Virus record (IMG/VR): IMGVR_UViG_3300022853_000048
Coordinates: 1 to 37,359 of that record
Strand: one strand, 5' to 3'
Length of the DNA: 37,359 nt
Origin: a virus
The first letter of the stretch is position 1; each line of letters starts with the position of its first letter. The translations under genes were made by a program, and so were the position numbers. Shown piece by piece: positions 1-5,005 of this stretch. The notes under the pieces are model-generated. The model had not been told where the DNA came from, did no database searches, and saw only the letters and a list, made by a program, of their open reading frames with translations.

Positions 1-26
1 TAAAAAACCCGGCGTCAACCGGGTTT
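1..26 (-). terminator. Rho-independent terminator
   Basis: An 8-bp perfect stem (AAACCCGG at 5-12, CCGGGTTT at 19-26) closes a 6-nt loop. Read on the minus strand it is followed by a T-run ending at the window edge. It lies just past the last minus-strand ORF (stop at 34), so it probably ends the terminase small subunit/nuclease transcript. Confidence 0.85.
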
Positions 27-33
27 AATTTTA

Positions 34-153
34 TTATTTTTTACGTCGTTTGGGCTTTTGTTTTATCGGCCGCCGCCGCGCCTTTTCACGATCCTGCTTT
101 TCCCACGCCTCTTTACCGTATAATAATTTGCCAAGCCAATTAAATAAAAACAT
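34..153 (-). CDS. Small basic protein, unknown function (39 aa)
   Basis: Function not recognised. The 39-codon ORF begins with an ATG placed directly after the TAA of the gene at 154-366. The motif AAGGA lies about 10 nt upstream inside that gene, which suggests coupled translation. The protein has a hydrophobic N-terminus (MFLFNWLGKLLY) and a very basic tail rich in Arg and Lys (for example KARRRPIKQKPKRRKK). The tail suggests nucleic-acid or membrane-phospholipid contact, but this is inference. It is the last gene before the terminator at 1-26. Such a short ORF could be spurious; position, spacing and composition favour a real gene. Confidence 0.55.
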   Translation of the reverse strand: MFLFNWLGKLLYGKEAWEKQDREKARRRPIKQKPKRRKK

Positions 154-366
154 TTAACCCCAATCCTTTTGGCCGCCGTCGGCTTCCCCATCAGAATAAC
201 CCGCATGATAAGCCTTTAATTCAGACGGTTTTAAATCTGTCACGCAGGTCGCGCAGTCTTTACGGCTCGTGCCACCCGTAAAGTAATGAGGGTCAACCGG
301 TCGGTTATACCAATAGTCCGCCCGTCCGCGATCATATGGACCGCCGTGTCTTTCATCATGTTTCAT
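154..366 (-). CDS. Hypothetical phage protein (70 aa)
   Basis: No domain recognised. The start is supported by GGAGA six nt before the ATG. The protein is polar and charged, with Asp/Gly/Tyr-rich ends and a single CATC pair near the middle that could bind metal only if paired with another chain. It lies downstream of the nuclease gene and directly upstream of the 39-aa ORF, so it belongs to the last part of the terminase-proximal transcript. Existence is well supported by length, start context and gene packing; function is unknown. Confidence 0.65.
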   Translation of the reverse strand: MKHDERHGGPYDRGRADYWYNRPVDPHYFTGGTSRKDCATCVTDLKPSELKAYHAGYSDGEADGGQKDWG

Positions 367-391
367 AATAATCTCCGTAGTTAGGTCTAAG

Positions 392-420
392 ATATTATGC
401 GATTATATGGGAGATATCAA
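392..420 (-). promoter_or_regulatory. Possible minus-strand promoter
   Basis: On the minus strand TTGATA (415-420) is followed after 17 nt by TAATAT (392-397). A TATAAT also occurs at 402-407 but lacks a good -35. The site overlaps the 3' end of the nuclease gene and would drive the two small genes at 366-34. The -10 match is only 4/6, so this is tentative. Confidence 0.3.
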
Positions 421-864
421 GCTCATTATCTTAACCCAGTCAAAATCTTCATCAGAAAAGTAAACCGGCGCAACTTTCAGGCCTTCCAGTTTTAAATCCA
501 TCGCGTCTTTACCGTGGTACAAATAGATCATTTGCGGCTTAGTTTTAGTTTGCAGTTTGCGGACTAAAACCCAAACGCTGGCATGACTGTGATTAGTCAG
601 CCACGCAACTTGGTGGGGTCGTAGGTCCACTGCGTTCCCAGATGTTGCCTTTAATTCTACAAAATGAAACTTACCGTTTTCATCGCAGCATAAAACATCC
701 GGGATACCCGGCATGGCCCACGTTTCAATTCGGGTACTTTTCCATGTTCTCGGGCTCTTCTGCATCCCAGTCTTCATCAACCTCCAAAAGTCGGCCTCGC
801 GCTTTGTCGCGGTTCTGGGGATTGCTCTCTCCTTCGGGAGTAACGTCGATAGTGATCGGGGCAT
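403..864 (-). CDS. PDDEXK-type (VRR-NUC/Holliday-resolvase-like) nuclease
   Basis: A small nuclease of the PD-(D/E)XK fold. Visible motifs are an upstream acidic helix (EADFWRLM, residues 23-30), RIETWAMPGIPD (45-56, catalytic Asp) and FVELKA (68-73, the E-x-K pair). A C-terminal helix containing HQVAWL follows. These match the small phage-borne VRR-NUC/endonuclease-I-like group that cuts branched or damaged DNA; near terminase such enzymes may trim packaging substrates. The annotated start makes the gene overlap the terminase small subunit by 140 nt in another frame. An internal ATG at 777 has GGAGG only 3 nt upstream and would halve the overlap, but only the longer form cleanly keeps the conserved EADFW helix. 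Fold confidence is high; the start is uncertain. Confidence 0.8.
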   Translation of the reverse strand: MPRSLSTLLPKERAIPRTATKREADFWRLMKTGMQKSPRTWKSTRIETWAMPGIPDVLCCDENGKFHFVELKATSGNAVDLRPHQVAWLTNHSHASVWVLVRKLQTKTKPQMIYLYHGKDAMDLKLEGLKVAPVYFSDEDFDWVKIMSLISPI

Positions 865-1354
865 AACTTTGTTTAATCTCCTTTAGAGCATTCAGCACTT
901 CGTCTTTGCTCATCGAATCGATGCTGCCATGACGTATTTCTGATCTGCTCACATAAATATCACCTTGCGCTTGCCCTCGCCGGTATTCAGCCTGTACGGC
1001 TGCCGAATAGGCTCCGTTGGTTAATGCGGCATCGCGGATGGTTTGAAGGTCGCGCAAATGCCTTTGGTAGTTCACACCAAACTTTTCATCCAGTTCGGCA
1101 CGATATGATTGGATAGCTGCCACAACATGGGGGCAGATGTTTGGGTTGGTCATTTCGTAAGCACGAGTGTGTGCTGATCCAACGGGGTATCCAGCATTAA
1201 CGGCAGCTTCCCGCATAGTGATCTGGCCGTCTTTTGAGACAAGCTCTTTTACAAAAAGCTCTTGCCGCCTAGTCAGGACCGCTGATTTCGTTGATTTAGG
1301 TCGCCCGCGGCTTTTGATCTTAGCAGGGGGGCTTGATTTAGCTTTCGAGGCCAT
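725..1354 (-). CDS. terS: Terminase small subunit
   Basis: The DNA-recognition subunit of the packaging motor. After a basic Lys/Ser/Pro-rich leader, residues about 28-60 carry the typical helix-turn-helix signature LTRRQELFVKELV followed by REAAVNAGYPVGSAHTRA. A central helical region (about 75-120) fits oligomerisation, and an acidic tail (EVDEDWDAEEPENMEK) would contact the large subunit. The length of 209 aa is within the usual range. The ATG at 1354 is preceded by AGGAT at 6-nt spacing. The large subunit is not in the window. The 390-bp non-coding block immediately upstream is a good place for its recognition (pac/cos) site. The last 140 nt also encode the start of the nuclease in another frame. 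Confidence 0.85.
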   Translation of the reverse strand: MASKAKSSPPAKIKSRGRPKSTKSAVLTRRQELFVKELVSKDGQITMREAAVNAGYPVGSAHTRAYEMTNPNICPHVVAAIQSYRAELDEKFGVNYQRHLRDLQTIRDAALTNGAYSAAVQAEYRRGQAQGDIYVSRSEIRHGSIDSMSKDEVLNALKEIKQSYAPITIDVTPEGESNPQNRDKARGRLLEVDEDWDAEEPENMEKYPN

Positions 1355-1661
1355 ATGAGTATCCTAGTTATTTGCAGATACTTTACTACTAAAAACGCTC
1401 TCTTGTATATATAGCTACAGAAATAAAAAAAATAAAAAAAAACTTTCAGACCCCCTTAACGCACTTTGGGCCTTTAAGGTTACACAAACTCTGGTTACGT
1501 TACATTTTTAAAAACTACTTTGTGTTACTTCTAACTCCTTATATACACAGGAGAAAACACCCAAAGTTACACGGTTACACCGGTTACGCCTATATTTACT
1601 AAAAACTTTTATTTTTTTTTTCAGATCCTATATACATATAACGCGTTTATTTGTAACCGCC

Positions 1662-1716
1662 CCGTGGTCCGCGGTTTAAGCAGCGCACAGAAAAGCCCGC
1701 GAGCCGTGGTCCGCGG
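1662..1716. repeat. 13-bp direct repeat CCGTGGTCCGCGG (two copies)
   Basis: Identical 13-mers lie at 1662-1674 and 1704-1716, 42 bp apart. The second copy forms part of the loop and right arm of the terminator at 1691-1721. The repeat may have arisen by local duplication of terminator sequence. Confidence 0.7.
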
Positions 1717-1721
1717 GCTTT
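1691..1721 (-). terminator. Rho-independent terminator
   Basis: A perfect 10-bp stem (1692-1701 with 1712-1721) and 10-nt loop. On the minus strand the stem ends in CTTTT. It follows the stop of the gene at 1744 and separates the small-gene operon from the terS block. Confidence 0.85.
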
Positions 1722-1743
1722 AAATTACGTTAAGCGCCTTATT

Positions 1744-2265
1744 TTATTGGGCTTCGTATTCGACATCGAAGATGAACGCTTCGATATTTTTGGAGTAGAG
1801 GTTGAAGGTAGTTTGTTTTTTATAGTTTGGTCCGCATACTTTAGCGCGACATATTTCGTTTGCGTTGTGCAACTTTTCTGCTTCTCTTCGAACGTCTTCT
1901 TGTCCGATGCTTAGACCGAGGCCTTCTTTTATTTGTTTTGTTGAGAAGCACATGTCTGGTTCTTCTGTTAGGAACAGCATGATTTCTTGTTGCAGTGTCA
2001 GCACGGGTTTTGTTTCGGGTTGTGTTGTTGTTTCCCCGTGTTGGTTTATTAGTTCTACTTTTATTGCTTTCCACTGTGTTGTGAATCGCGTGTTAGAAAT
2101 TACCACCATTTCCACTTGGTCTGCGACTTGCAGGTTTAGTCCTGTGGTAAATTTTGGTTCGATGAAGACTTGTTCATCGTTTTCGGTTTGAGCGAAGGCG
2201 CAATGTTTGTCTTCCAGTACGTTTATGATGACGCCTTGTTTTTTTTGTAGCAGTCCATTTAGCAT
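1744..2265 (-). CDS. Putative nucleic-acid-binding protein (OB-like + winged-helix)
   Basis: Not recognised as a named family. Residues about 8-70 read like a small beta-barrel (OB/cold-shock-like): KKQGVIINVLEDKHCAFAQT, then VFIEPKF and VADQVEMVVISN. A polar linker (about 72-88) leads to a C-terminal helix-rich part (about 90-160; QQEIMLFLTEEPDMCFSTKQ, IGQEDVRREAEKL) that looks like a winged helix. The two-domain plan suggests a DNA- or RNA-binding regulator. The start is backed by AAGGAT five nt before the ATG. It is the last gene of a minus-strand operon of small regulators and sits just before a terminator. Function is inferred from fold impressions only. Confidence 0.6.
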   Translation of the reverse strand: MLNGLLQKKQGVIINVLEDKHCAFAQTENDEQVFIEPKFTTGLNLQVADQVEMVVISNTRFTTQWKAIKVELINQHGETTTQPETKPVLTLQQEIMLFLTEEPDMCFSTKQIKEGLGLSIGQEDVRREAEKLHNANEICRAKVCGPNYKKQTTFNLYSKNIEAFIFDVEYEAQ

Positions 2266-2282
2266 GATTTATCCTTAATGCT

Positions 2283-2363
2283 TTAGGCTCCCCATTTTGT
2301 TCCGAATACTTTTTGGAACACTTGGTTGAGCATTTTTTCCATTTCCAGTTTTTCTTTTGTCAT
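2283..2363 (-). CDS. Tiny ORF, unknown function (26 aa)
   Basis: A 26-codon ORF (MTKEKLEMEKMLNQVFQKVF...) with a strong GAGGAG six nt before its ATG. The Shine-Dalgarno lies in the last codons of the zinc-ribbon gene, whose stop is 2 nt away. The peptide is a single charged amphipathic helix. The short length limits certainty; the ribosome-binding site and tight packing are the main support. Confidence 0.45.
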   Translation of the reverse strand: MTKEKLEMEKMLNQVFQKVFGTKWGA

Positions 2364-2365
2364 TT

Positions 2366-2524
2366 TCACTCCTCTTCTGTTTCTATTTCGCCTGAACCAT
2401 CGCATGTCTGGCAATGTTCGGCTATTTCGCATGGCTCGCCGATATCTCGGTCGAAGCTTTGTGGTTTATAGATTGTGACGATGGCGATACCGTCGTCACA
2501 ATCGGGGCACGGTTGTTTATTCAT
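2366..2524 (-). CDS. Small zinc-ribbon protein (52 aa)
   Basis: A 52-aa protein with two cysteine knuckles, CPDC (residues 6-9) and CQTC (about 38-41, followed by DGSGE), plus a Cys at 32. This is a treble-clef/DnaJ-type zinc ribbon. The CPDCDDG and CQTCDGSG pattern resembles the CxxCxGxG repeats of DnaJ. Phage mini-ribbons of this kind often bind nucleic acid or a host protein. Its ATG overlaps the stop of the AlpA-like gene as ATGA, implying coupled translation. The acidic C-terminus (EIETEEE) is encoded by the GAGGAG that serves as ribosome-binding site for the next ORF. Confidence 0.7.
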   Translation of the reverse strand: MNKQPCPDCDDGIAIVTIYKPQSFDRDIGEPCEIAEHCQTCDGSGEIETEEE

Positions 2525-2931
2525 CCCCAAACGATACCGACTATTCCGGCTAGGACGCCTGAGACGGCGGCCAAGATTACAAACTTATGTTTGACGTACC
2601 ATTTTGGGGTGTCGTTTAGTTTTGCCCAAGGGCTGTTTGAGAAGGGGTTAACCAAGTTTTTCAGGATTTCTTCGTGGTTTTGTTCTTGTCTTCCGATGTT
2701 TTCACCGTTGTCGAGGCCGATATTTTCTTTTTGCGGCACGAACTTCATTTCTCCTTTCCACGCCATTATGTCTTGTTCGTCCCACATTTTTTTGGTTTTT
2801 GGCCCGCGGAGCGCGGTTGACGGCACTTCGACGGGTTGGGGGAACGTACCTTCTGCTGTTCGGCGGTATATTGTGGGTTTAGCTTTACCTGTGATTTTCA
2901 TCACTTCTTCGATAGATAGTAACTTTGGCAT
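2521..2931 (-). CDS. AlpA/MerR-type HTH protein with C-terminal membrane anchor
   Basis: Residues 1-60 match the AlpA-like small HTH family: LLSIEEVMKITGKAKPTIYR, then a wing with FPQPVEV, and W..QDIMAWK. A polar linker (about 65-110) is followed by a C-terminal 19-residue hydrophobic stretch (FVILAAVSGVLAGIVGIVW), which is unusual for AlpA proteins and suggests a tail-anchored DNA-binding protein. An upstream ATG at 2943 is possible. The ATG at 2931 was chosen because GGAG sits 6 nt before it and overlaps the first codons of the longer form. A good promoter (2959-2988) lies just upstream. AlpA relatives usually control excision or late genes; no integrase is present here. Confidence 0.75.
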   Translation of the reverse strand: MPKLLSIEEVMKITGKAKPTIYRRTAEGTFPQPVEVPSTALRGPKTKKMWDEQDIMAWKGEMKFVPQKENIGLDNGENIGRQEQNHEEILKNLVNPFSNSPWAKLNDTPKWYVKHKFVILAAVSGVLAGIVGIVWG

Positions 2932-2958
2932 TTTCATCTCCATAGGTTATGCTCGCTA

Positions 2959-2988
2959 ACTATATGGGATGGTATGCGATACTGTCAA
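2959..2988 (-). promoter_or_regulatory. Sigma70-type promoter
   Basis: On the minus strand a consensus TTGACA (2983-2988), an 18-nt spacer and TATAGT (2959-2964). The predicted start lies about 20 nt before the AlpA-like gene. It sits between the stop of the 95-aa gene and the next gene, so it would launch a sub-operon covering 2931-1744. Confidence 0.65.
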
Positions 2989-2991
2989 GTG

Positions 2992-3279
2992 TCAGTGTAT
3001 TTCGTCCGAGCTTTGGTGCGTTTGTTCGTGGTCCGTTGTTTCGTGGATTGAGACTGACGCATTATGTATGCAGGACGACAGGACTTTCATTGCGGTTTCG
3101 TTATTTGGTGCGACGGACATGAGCGCGGTTAGCGTTTGCGTTAGTATTCCGCCGAGTGCTGCGCCCATATTTACATCGTTTTCTGCCAGTTCTTGGATCA
3201 GGTCTTGTGCGCAATCCATTGCGATCAGGAAGTCGTTTTTGGCTTCTTCTTCGGCTTCTCTGAGTCGCATTGATTTCAC
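2992..3279 (-). CDS. Hypothetical phage protein (95 aa)
   Basis: Function not recognised. The protein is mostly alpha-helical: an acidic N-terminal helix (LREAEEEAKNDFLIAM) and a central Ala/Leu/Thr-rich helix (GAALGGILTQTLTALMSVA) that is only mildly hydrophobic. The tail is His/Ser/Glu-rich. The GTG start at 3279 is preferred because AGGAAAG lies 6 nt upstream; the in-frame ATG three codons later has no ribosome-binding site at good spacing. It begins 1 nt after the stop of the preceding gene. Confidence 0.6.
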   Translation of the reverse strand: MKSMRLREAEEEAKNDFLIAMDCAQDLIQELAENDVNMGAALGGILTQTLTALMSVAPNNETAMKVLSSCIHNASVSIHETTDHEQTHQSSDEIH

Positions 3280-3280
3280 G

Positions 3281-3592
3281 TTAGACTTTCCTTGGCAGGT
3301 CGTATCTCTTAACGAAATCCTTTACTGAGGACAGGTTTATGCCTGTAAGTTCCGTTATTTTATTATTTGACATGTCTTTAAGTTTCATATTGTTTATGAT
3401 TTTAGCTTTTTCGGGCCATTTATCAAAGGTAATTTTGGTCCTACCGCCTAACGAACCGCTTGCTTTGCCGTTGTCCCATGCTTTTTTCATGTCTTTTTTA
3501 AGCATGTACGGGTTTTTTTTGCCGTCAATTTTATTTTGTTTTATCCAAGCATCCAAATAGAGGGCTTGGTATTTTTCGGAATCCACCTTCAT
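3281..3592 (-). CDS. Putative HTH DNA-binding protein (103 aa)
   Basis: The start at 3592 makes an ATGA overlap with the upstream gene; a longer ORF to 3628 exists but reads deep into that gene. The N-terminal half is basic and helical (YLDAWIKQNKIDGKKN). The C-terminal 35 residues form a likely helix-turn-helix, MSNNKITELTGINLSSVKDF followed by VKRYDLPRK. This resembles small phage regulators that recognise DNA through a C-terminal HTH. It sits in the early-type operon between 3795 and 2992. The DNA-binding assignment comes from the HTH pattern only. Confidence 0.6.
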   Translation of the reverse strand: MKVDSEKYQALYLDAWIKQNKIDGKKNPYMLKKDMKKAWDNGKASGSLGGRTKITFDKWPEKAKIINNMKLKDMSNNKITELTGINLSSVKDFVKRYDLPRKV

Positions 3593-3795
3593 TTGCGCGG
3601 CTCCCACGTATCCACTTCGGCGTACCATGTGCCGGTTTTACCGCTTTCTTTGACTTGGACATTGATCCATTCGTCATTTCTTGATGACAGCCACGCCAAC
3701 AGGTCTTCGCGTTTTATGCTAAGATTGCACTTAACGAAGTCGGGGGCTTTATCATTTGGTTTTTTGGCGCGTAGGCCATCAACGAAATCTGGCAT
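3589..3795 (-). CDS. Conserved marine-phage hypothetical protein (68 aa)
   Basis: This looks like a small protein type common in marine phages: FVDGLRAKKP near the N-terminus, a central APDFVKCNLSIKREDLLAWL, then EWINVQVKESGKTGTWYAEV. The pattern is one helix plus beta strands. No catalytic residues or function are known to me. The ATG is preceded by AGGGAGAAACGA, a good ribosome-binding site. A terminator hairpin (3823-3853) lies about 30 nt upstream, with no clear promoter between, so expression probably depends on read-through from the RHH gene or on an unrecognised start. Confidence 0.7.
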   Translation of the reverse strand: MPDFVDGLRAKKPNDKAPDFVKCNLSIKREDLLAWLSSRNDEWINVQVKESGKTGTWYAEVDTWEPRK

Positions 3796-3811
3796 TCGTT
3801 TCTCCCTTTTT

Positions 3812-3853
3812 TAAAAAAAATTGCCCCCAGCCGCGGGCAAGCAGTCTGGGGGC
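3812..3853 (-). terminator. Rho-independent terminator/attenuator
   Basis: GCCCCCAG (3823-3830) pairs with CTGGGGGC (3846-3853) around a 15-nt loop. On the minus strand it is followed by AATTTTTTTT. It sits after the RHH regulator and before the operon starting at 3795, so it may attenuate transcription into those genes. Confidence 0.8.
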
Positions 3854-3922
3854 GTTTTTACTACGGAGTGCAACATGCCGTTGCAGTACCTACATTACAT
3901 AGGCGTATGGGATAAGCAACAC

Positions 3923-4108
3923 TTAATCGCATACATCTTCTTTATTTTCTTCAATTGGTACGTGGCCCGCGGTCCGCGCTTCTTTATACCAGTCGAAGAC
4001 CAGTCGGAGTTGTCCGCCGATGGTTCTGCCCTCTGCTTTAGACAGGTATTTAATTTCTTCGTACACTTCCCGCGGTACAAGTACGCTTTTCCAACGTGTG
4101 GTATCCAT
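3923..4108 (-). CDS. Ribbon-helix-helix transcriptional regulator (61 aa)
   Basis: The chain is a compact Arc/MetJ/CopG-type fold: a short beta strand WKSVLVP (residues 6-12), helix 1 REVYEEIKYLSKAEG, a turn RTIGG, and helix 2 QLRLVFDWYKEAR. RHH dimers bind DNA with the paired strands, and small phage versions usually autoregulate. The ORF is open back to 4168. The ATG at 4108 is chosen because GGAG lies 9 nt upstream and the domain starts right after it. It is divergent from the ATP-grasp gene; between the two starts is a tandem ATGCAAGA repeat that is a natural operator candidate. A terminator follows about 70 nt after its stop. Confidence 0.75.
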   Translation of the reverse strand: MDTTRWKSVLVPREVYEEIKYLSKAEGRTIGGQLRLVFDWYKEARTAGHVPIEENKEDVCD

Positions 4109-4141
4109 TTTTTTTGCTCCAAGTCCCGCTTCATCTAGGAT

Positions 4142-4170
4142 ATTATAGGAGTATATGCAAGAATGCAAGA
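4142..4170. promoter_or_regulatory. Divergent promoter region with tandem 8-bp operator-like repeat
   Basis: On the minus strand TATAAT (4142-4147) is a consensus -10 for the RHH gene. The only nearby -35-like element, TTGCAT, lies 15 nt away. The perfect tandem repeat ATGCAAGA-ATGCAAGA (4155-4170) lies where that -35 would be, and 15 nt before the ATP-grasp start codon. Short tandem boxes of this size suit RHH dimers. A plus-strand promoter is not obvious. Confidence 0.5.
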
Positions 4171-4185
4171 AAAAGAGGGTTTACT

Positions 4186-4935
4186 ATGGATTATGTGTTG
4201 TTTGGACAGATGGACGATCCTAACATTGCGGCGCTGCGCCCGCATTTTGATTTATTTCTGGATCAGGCGAGTGATTATACGTGGGACATAAATACAAACA
4301 CCCTTGTTTGTAACGATGAGCGCGTTAAGATGCGCGGTTTTTTTGGCAGGGCCAATGTGTTTACAAAGAACACGCATCAACGTTTCAACAATTGGCATCT
4401 TATGGCGAATTACTTGGACGCTAACTCGCATGTGTCTCGTTATAACAGGCGTTATAACCATGGCACACCTATCAAAGCTTCTAACTTGCGTCGGGCCGTG
4501 GCCGCGGGCCTTGAGATACCGCGCACGATTATTGGCAAGGGGCCTTTGGAGGGCGATTGCATATTTAAGCCGTTGACGGGCGGGGCGCATTGCATGTCCG
4601 GCAATCAAACGAGTTGGACGGGTATTATTCAAAACCGTATGCCGGGGGTTAATCGTCGGTTATTTTTGGTCGGGGATCAGCACTTTGGCTTTAAGTTAGA
4701 GACGACGGCTTTGGATTACCGTGACGATCCGCACGTTGTTGTGACCAAAGAGGTGTTTGCGCAAGATATTGCGCACAAAGTACGGTCCGTGGCCCACGGT
4801 CTAGGTTTAACCTTTTGTGCAGCCGATTTTATGGACGACGTGTTTCTGGAAATAAACAGCGGACCGATGTTTGCGGCGTTTGATCGTGTTGTTGATGGTG
4901 CGCTTGCGAGTGCTATTCGCTCGGAGTTGGCATAA
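4186..4935 (+). CDS. ATP-grasp ligase, MvdD/graspetide-synthetase-like
   Basis: ATP-grasp enzymes activate a carboxylate as acyl-phosphate and join it to an amine, hydroxyl or thiol. Visible landmarks (249-aa form): K97 in PIKASN; GLEIPRTIIG (108-117), like the GLPVPRTLVT box of RimK/MvdD enzymes; K128 in IFKPLTGG; hinge IIQNRMPG (147-154); RRLFLVGDQHFGFKLE (157-172); DYR (177-179); D214; and the metal-binding FLEINSGP (220-227, E222 and N224). The N-terminal 95 residues form a separate pre-domain, as in graspetide synthetases. AGAGGG precedes the ATG at 4186. The ORF is open further upstream to 4096, but that part has no support. It is one of only three plus-strand genes, divergent from an RHH regulator, moron-like. 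No precursor peptide is evident. The alternative is an R2K-clade phage ATP-grasp. Fold sure; substrate unknown. Confidence 0.82.
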   Translation: MDYVLFGQMDDPNIAALRPHFDLFLDQASDYTWDINTNTLVCNDERVKMRGFFGRANVFTKNTHQRFNNWHLMANYLDANSHVSRYNRRYNHGTPIKASNLRRAVAAGLEIPRTIIGKGPLEGDCIFKPLTGGAHCMSGNQTSWTGIIQNRMPGVNRRLFLVGDQHFGFKLETTALDYRDDPHVVVTKEVFAQDIAHKVRSVAHGLGLTFCAADFMDDVFLEINSGPMFAAFDRVVDGALASAIRSELA

Positions 4936-4965
4936 AAAAACCCCCAACCTTTGCGGGCTGGGGGG
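4934..4965 (-). terminator. Rho-independent terminator of the replication operon
   Basis: CCCCCAACC (4941-4949) pairs with GG and TGGGGG at 4956-4964 with one A-C mismatch and a 5-nt loop. On the minus strand the stem is followed by TTTTTTT. It ends the long DNA polymerase transcript. The ATP-grasp stop codon abuts its plus-strand side, where there is no T-run. Confidence 0.85.
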
Positions 4966-5005
4966 AAGTTGACAAGTGAGAGGTATGTCGAGCAGTAAAG
5001 GTAGT

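Larger units (their letters stand above)
1355..1743. other. Repeat-rich intergenic block (possible origin, packaging or control site)
   Basis: No convincing gene is found here. The block is AT-rich with long A and T tracts (around 1425-1445 and 1608-1621). It carries many copies of GTTAC, several extended to GGTTAC or GTTACAC (near 1478, 1493, 1499, 1523, 1566, 1573, 1582), plus one inverted copy near 1653. There is also an 8-bp inverted repeat ACTTTGGG (1463-1470)/CCCAAAGT (1560-1567). A terminator occupies its right end. Iterated short motifs in an AT-rich spacer before terS suggest a replication origin, a TerS binding site or an operator region. The sequence alone does not separate these. 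Confidence 0.5.

Noticed and set aside
2475-2499. Inverted repeat GTGACGATGG...CCGTCGTCAC
   Set aside because: It lies within the zinc-ribbon coding sequence, has a mismatch and no T-run. Asp/Gly codons explain it.
3895-4134. Alternative minus-strand frame overlapping the RHH gene
   Set aside because: The other frame encodes a coherent ribbon-helix-helix fold with a good ribosome-binding site; this one does not.
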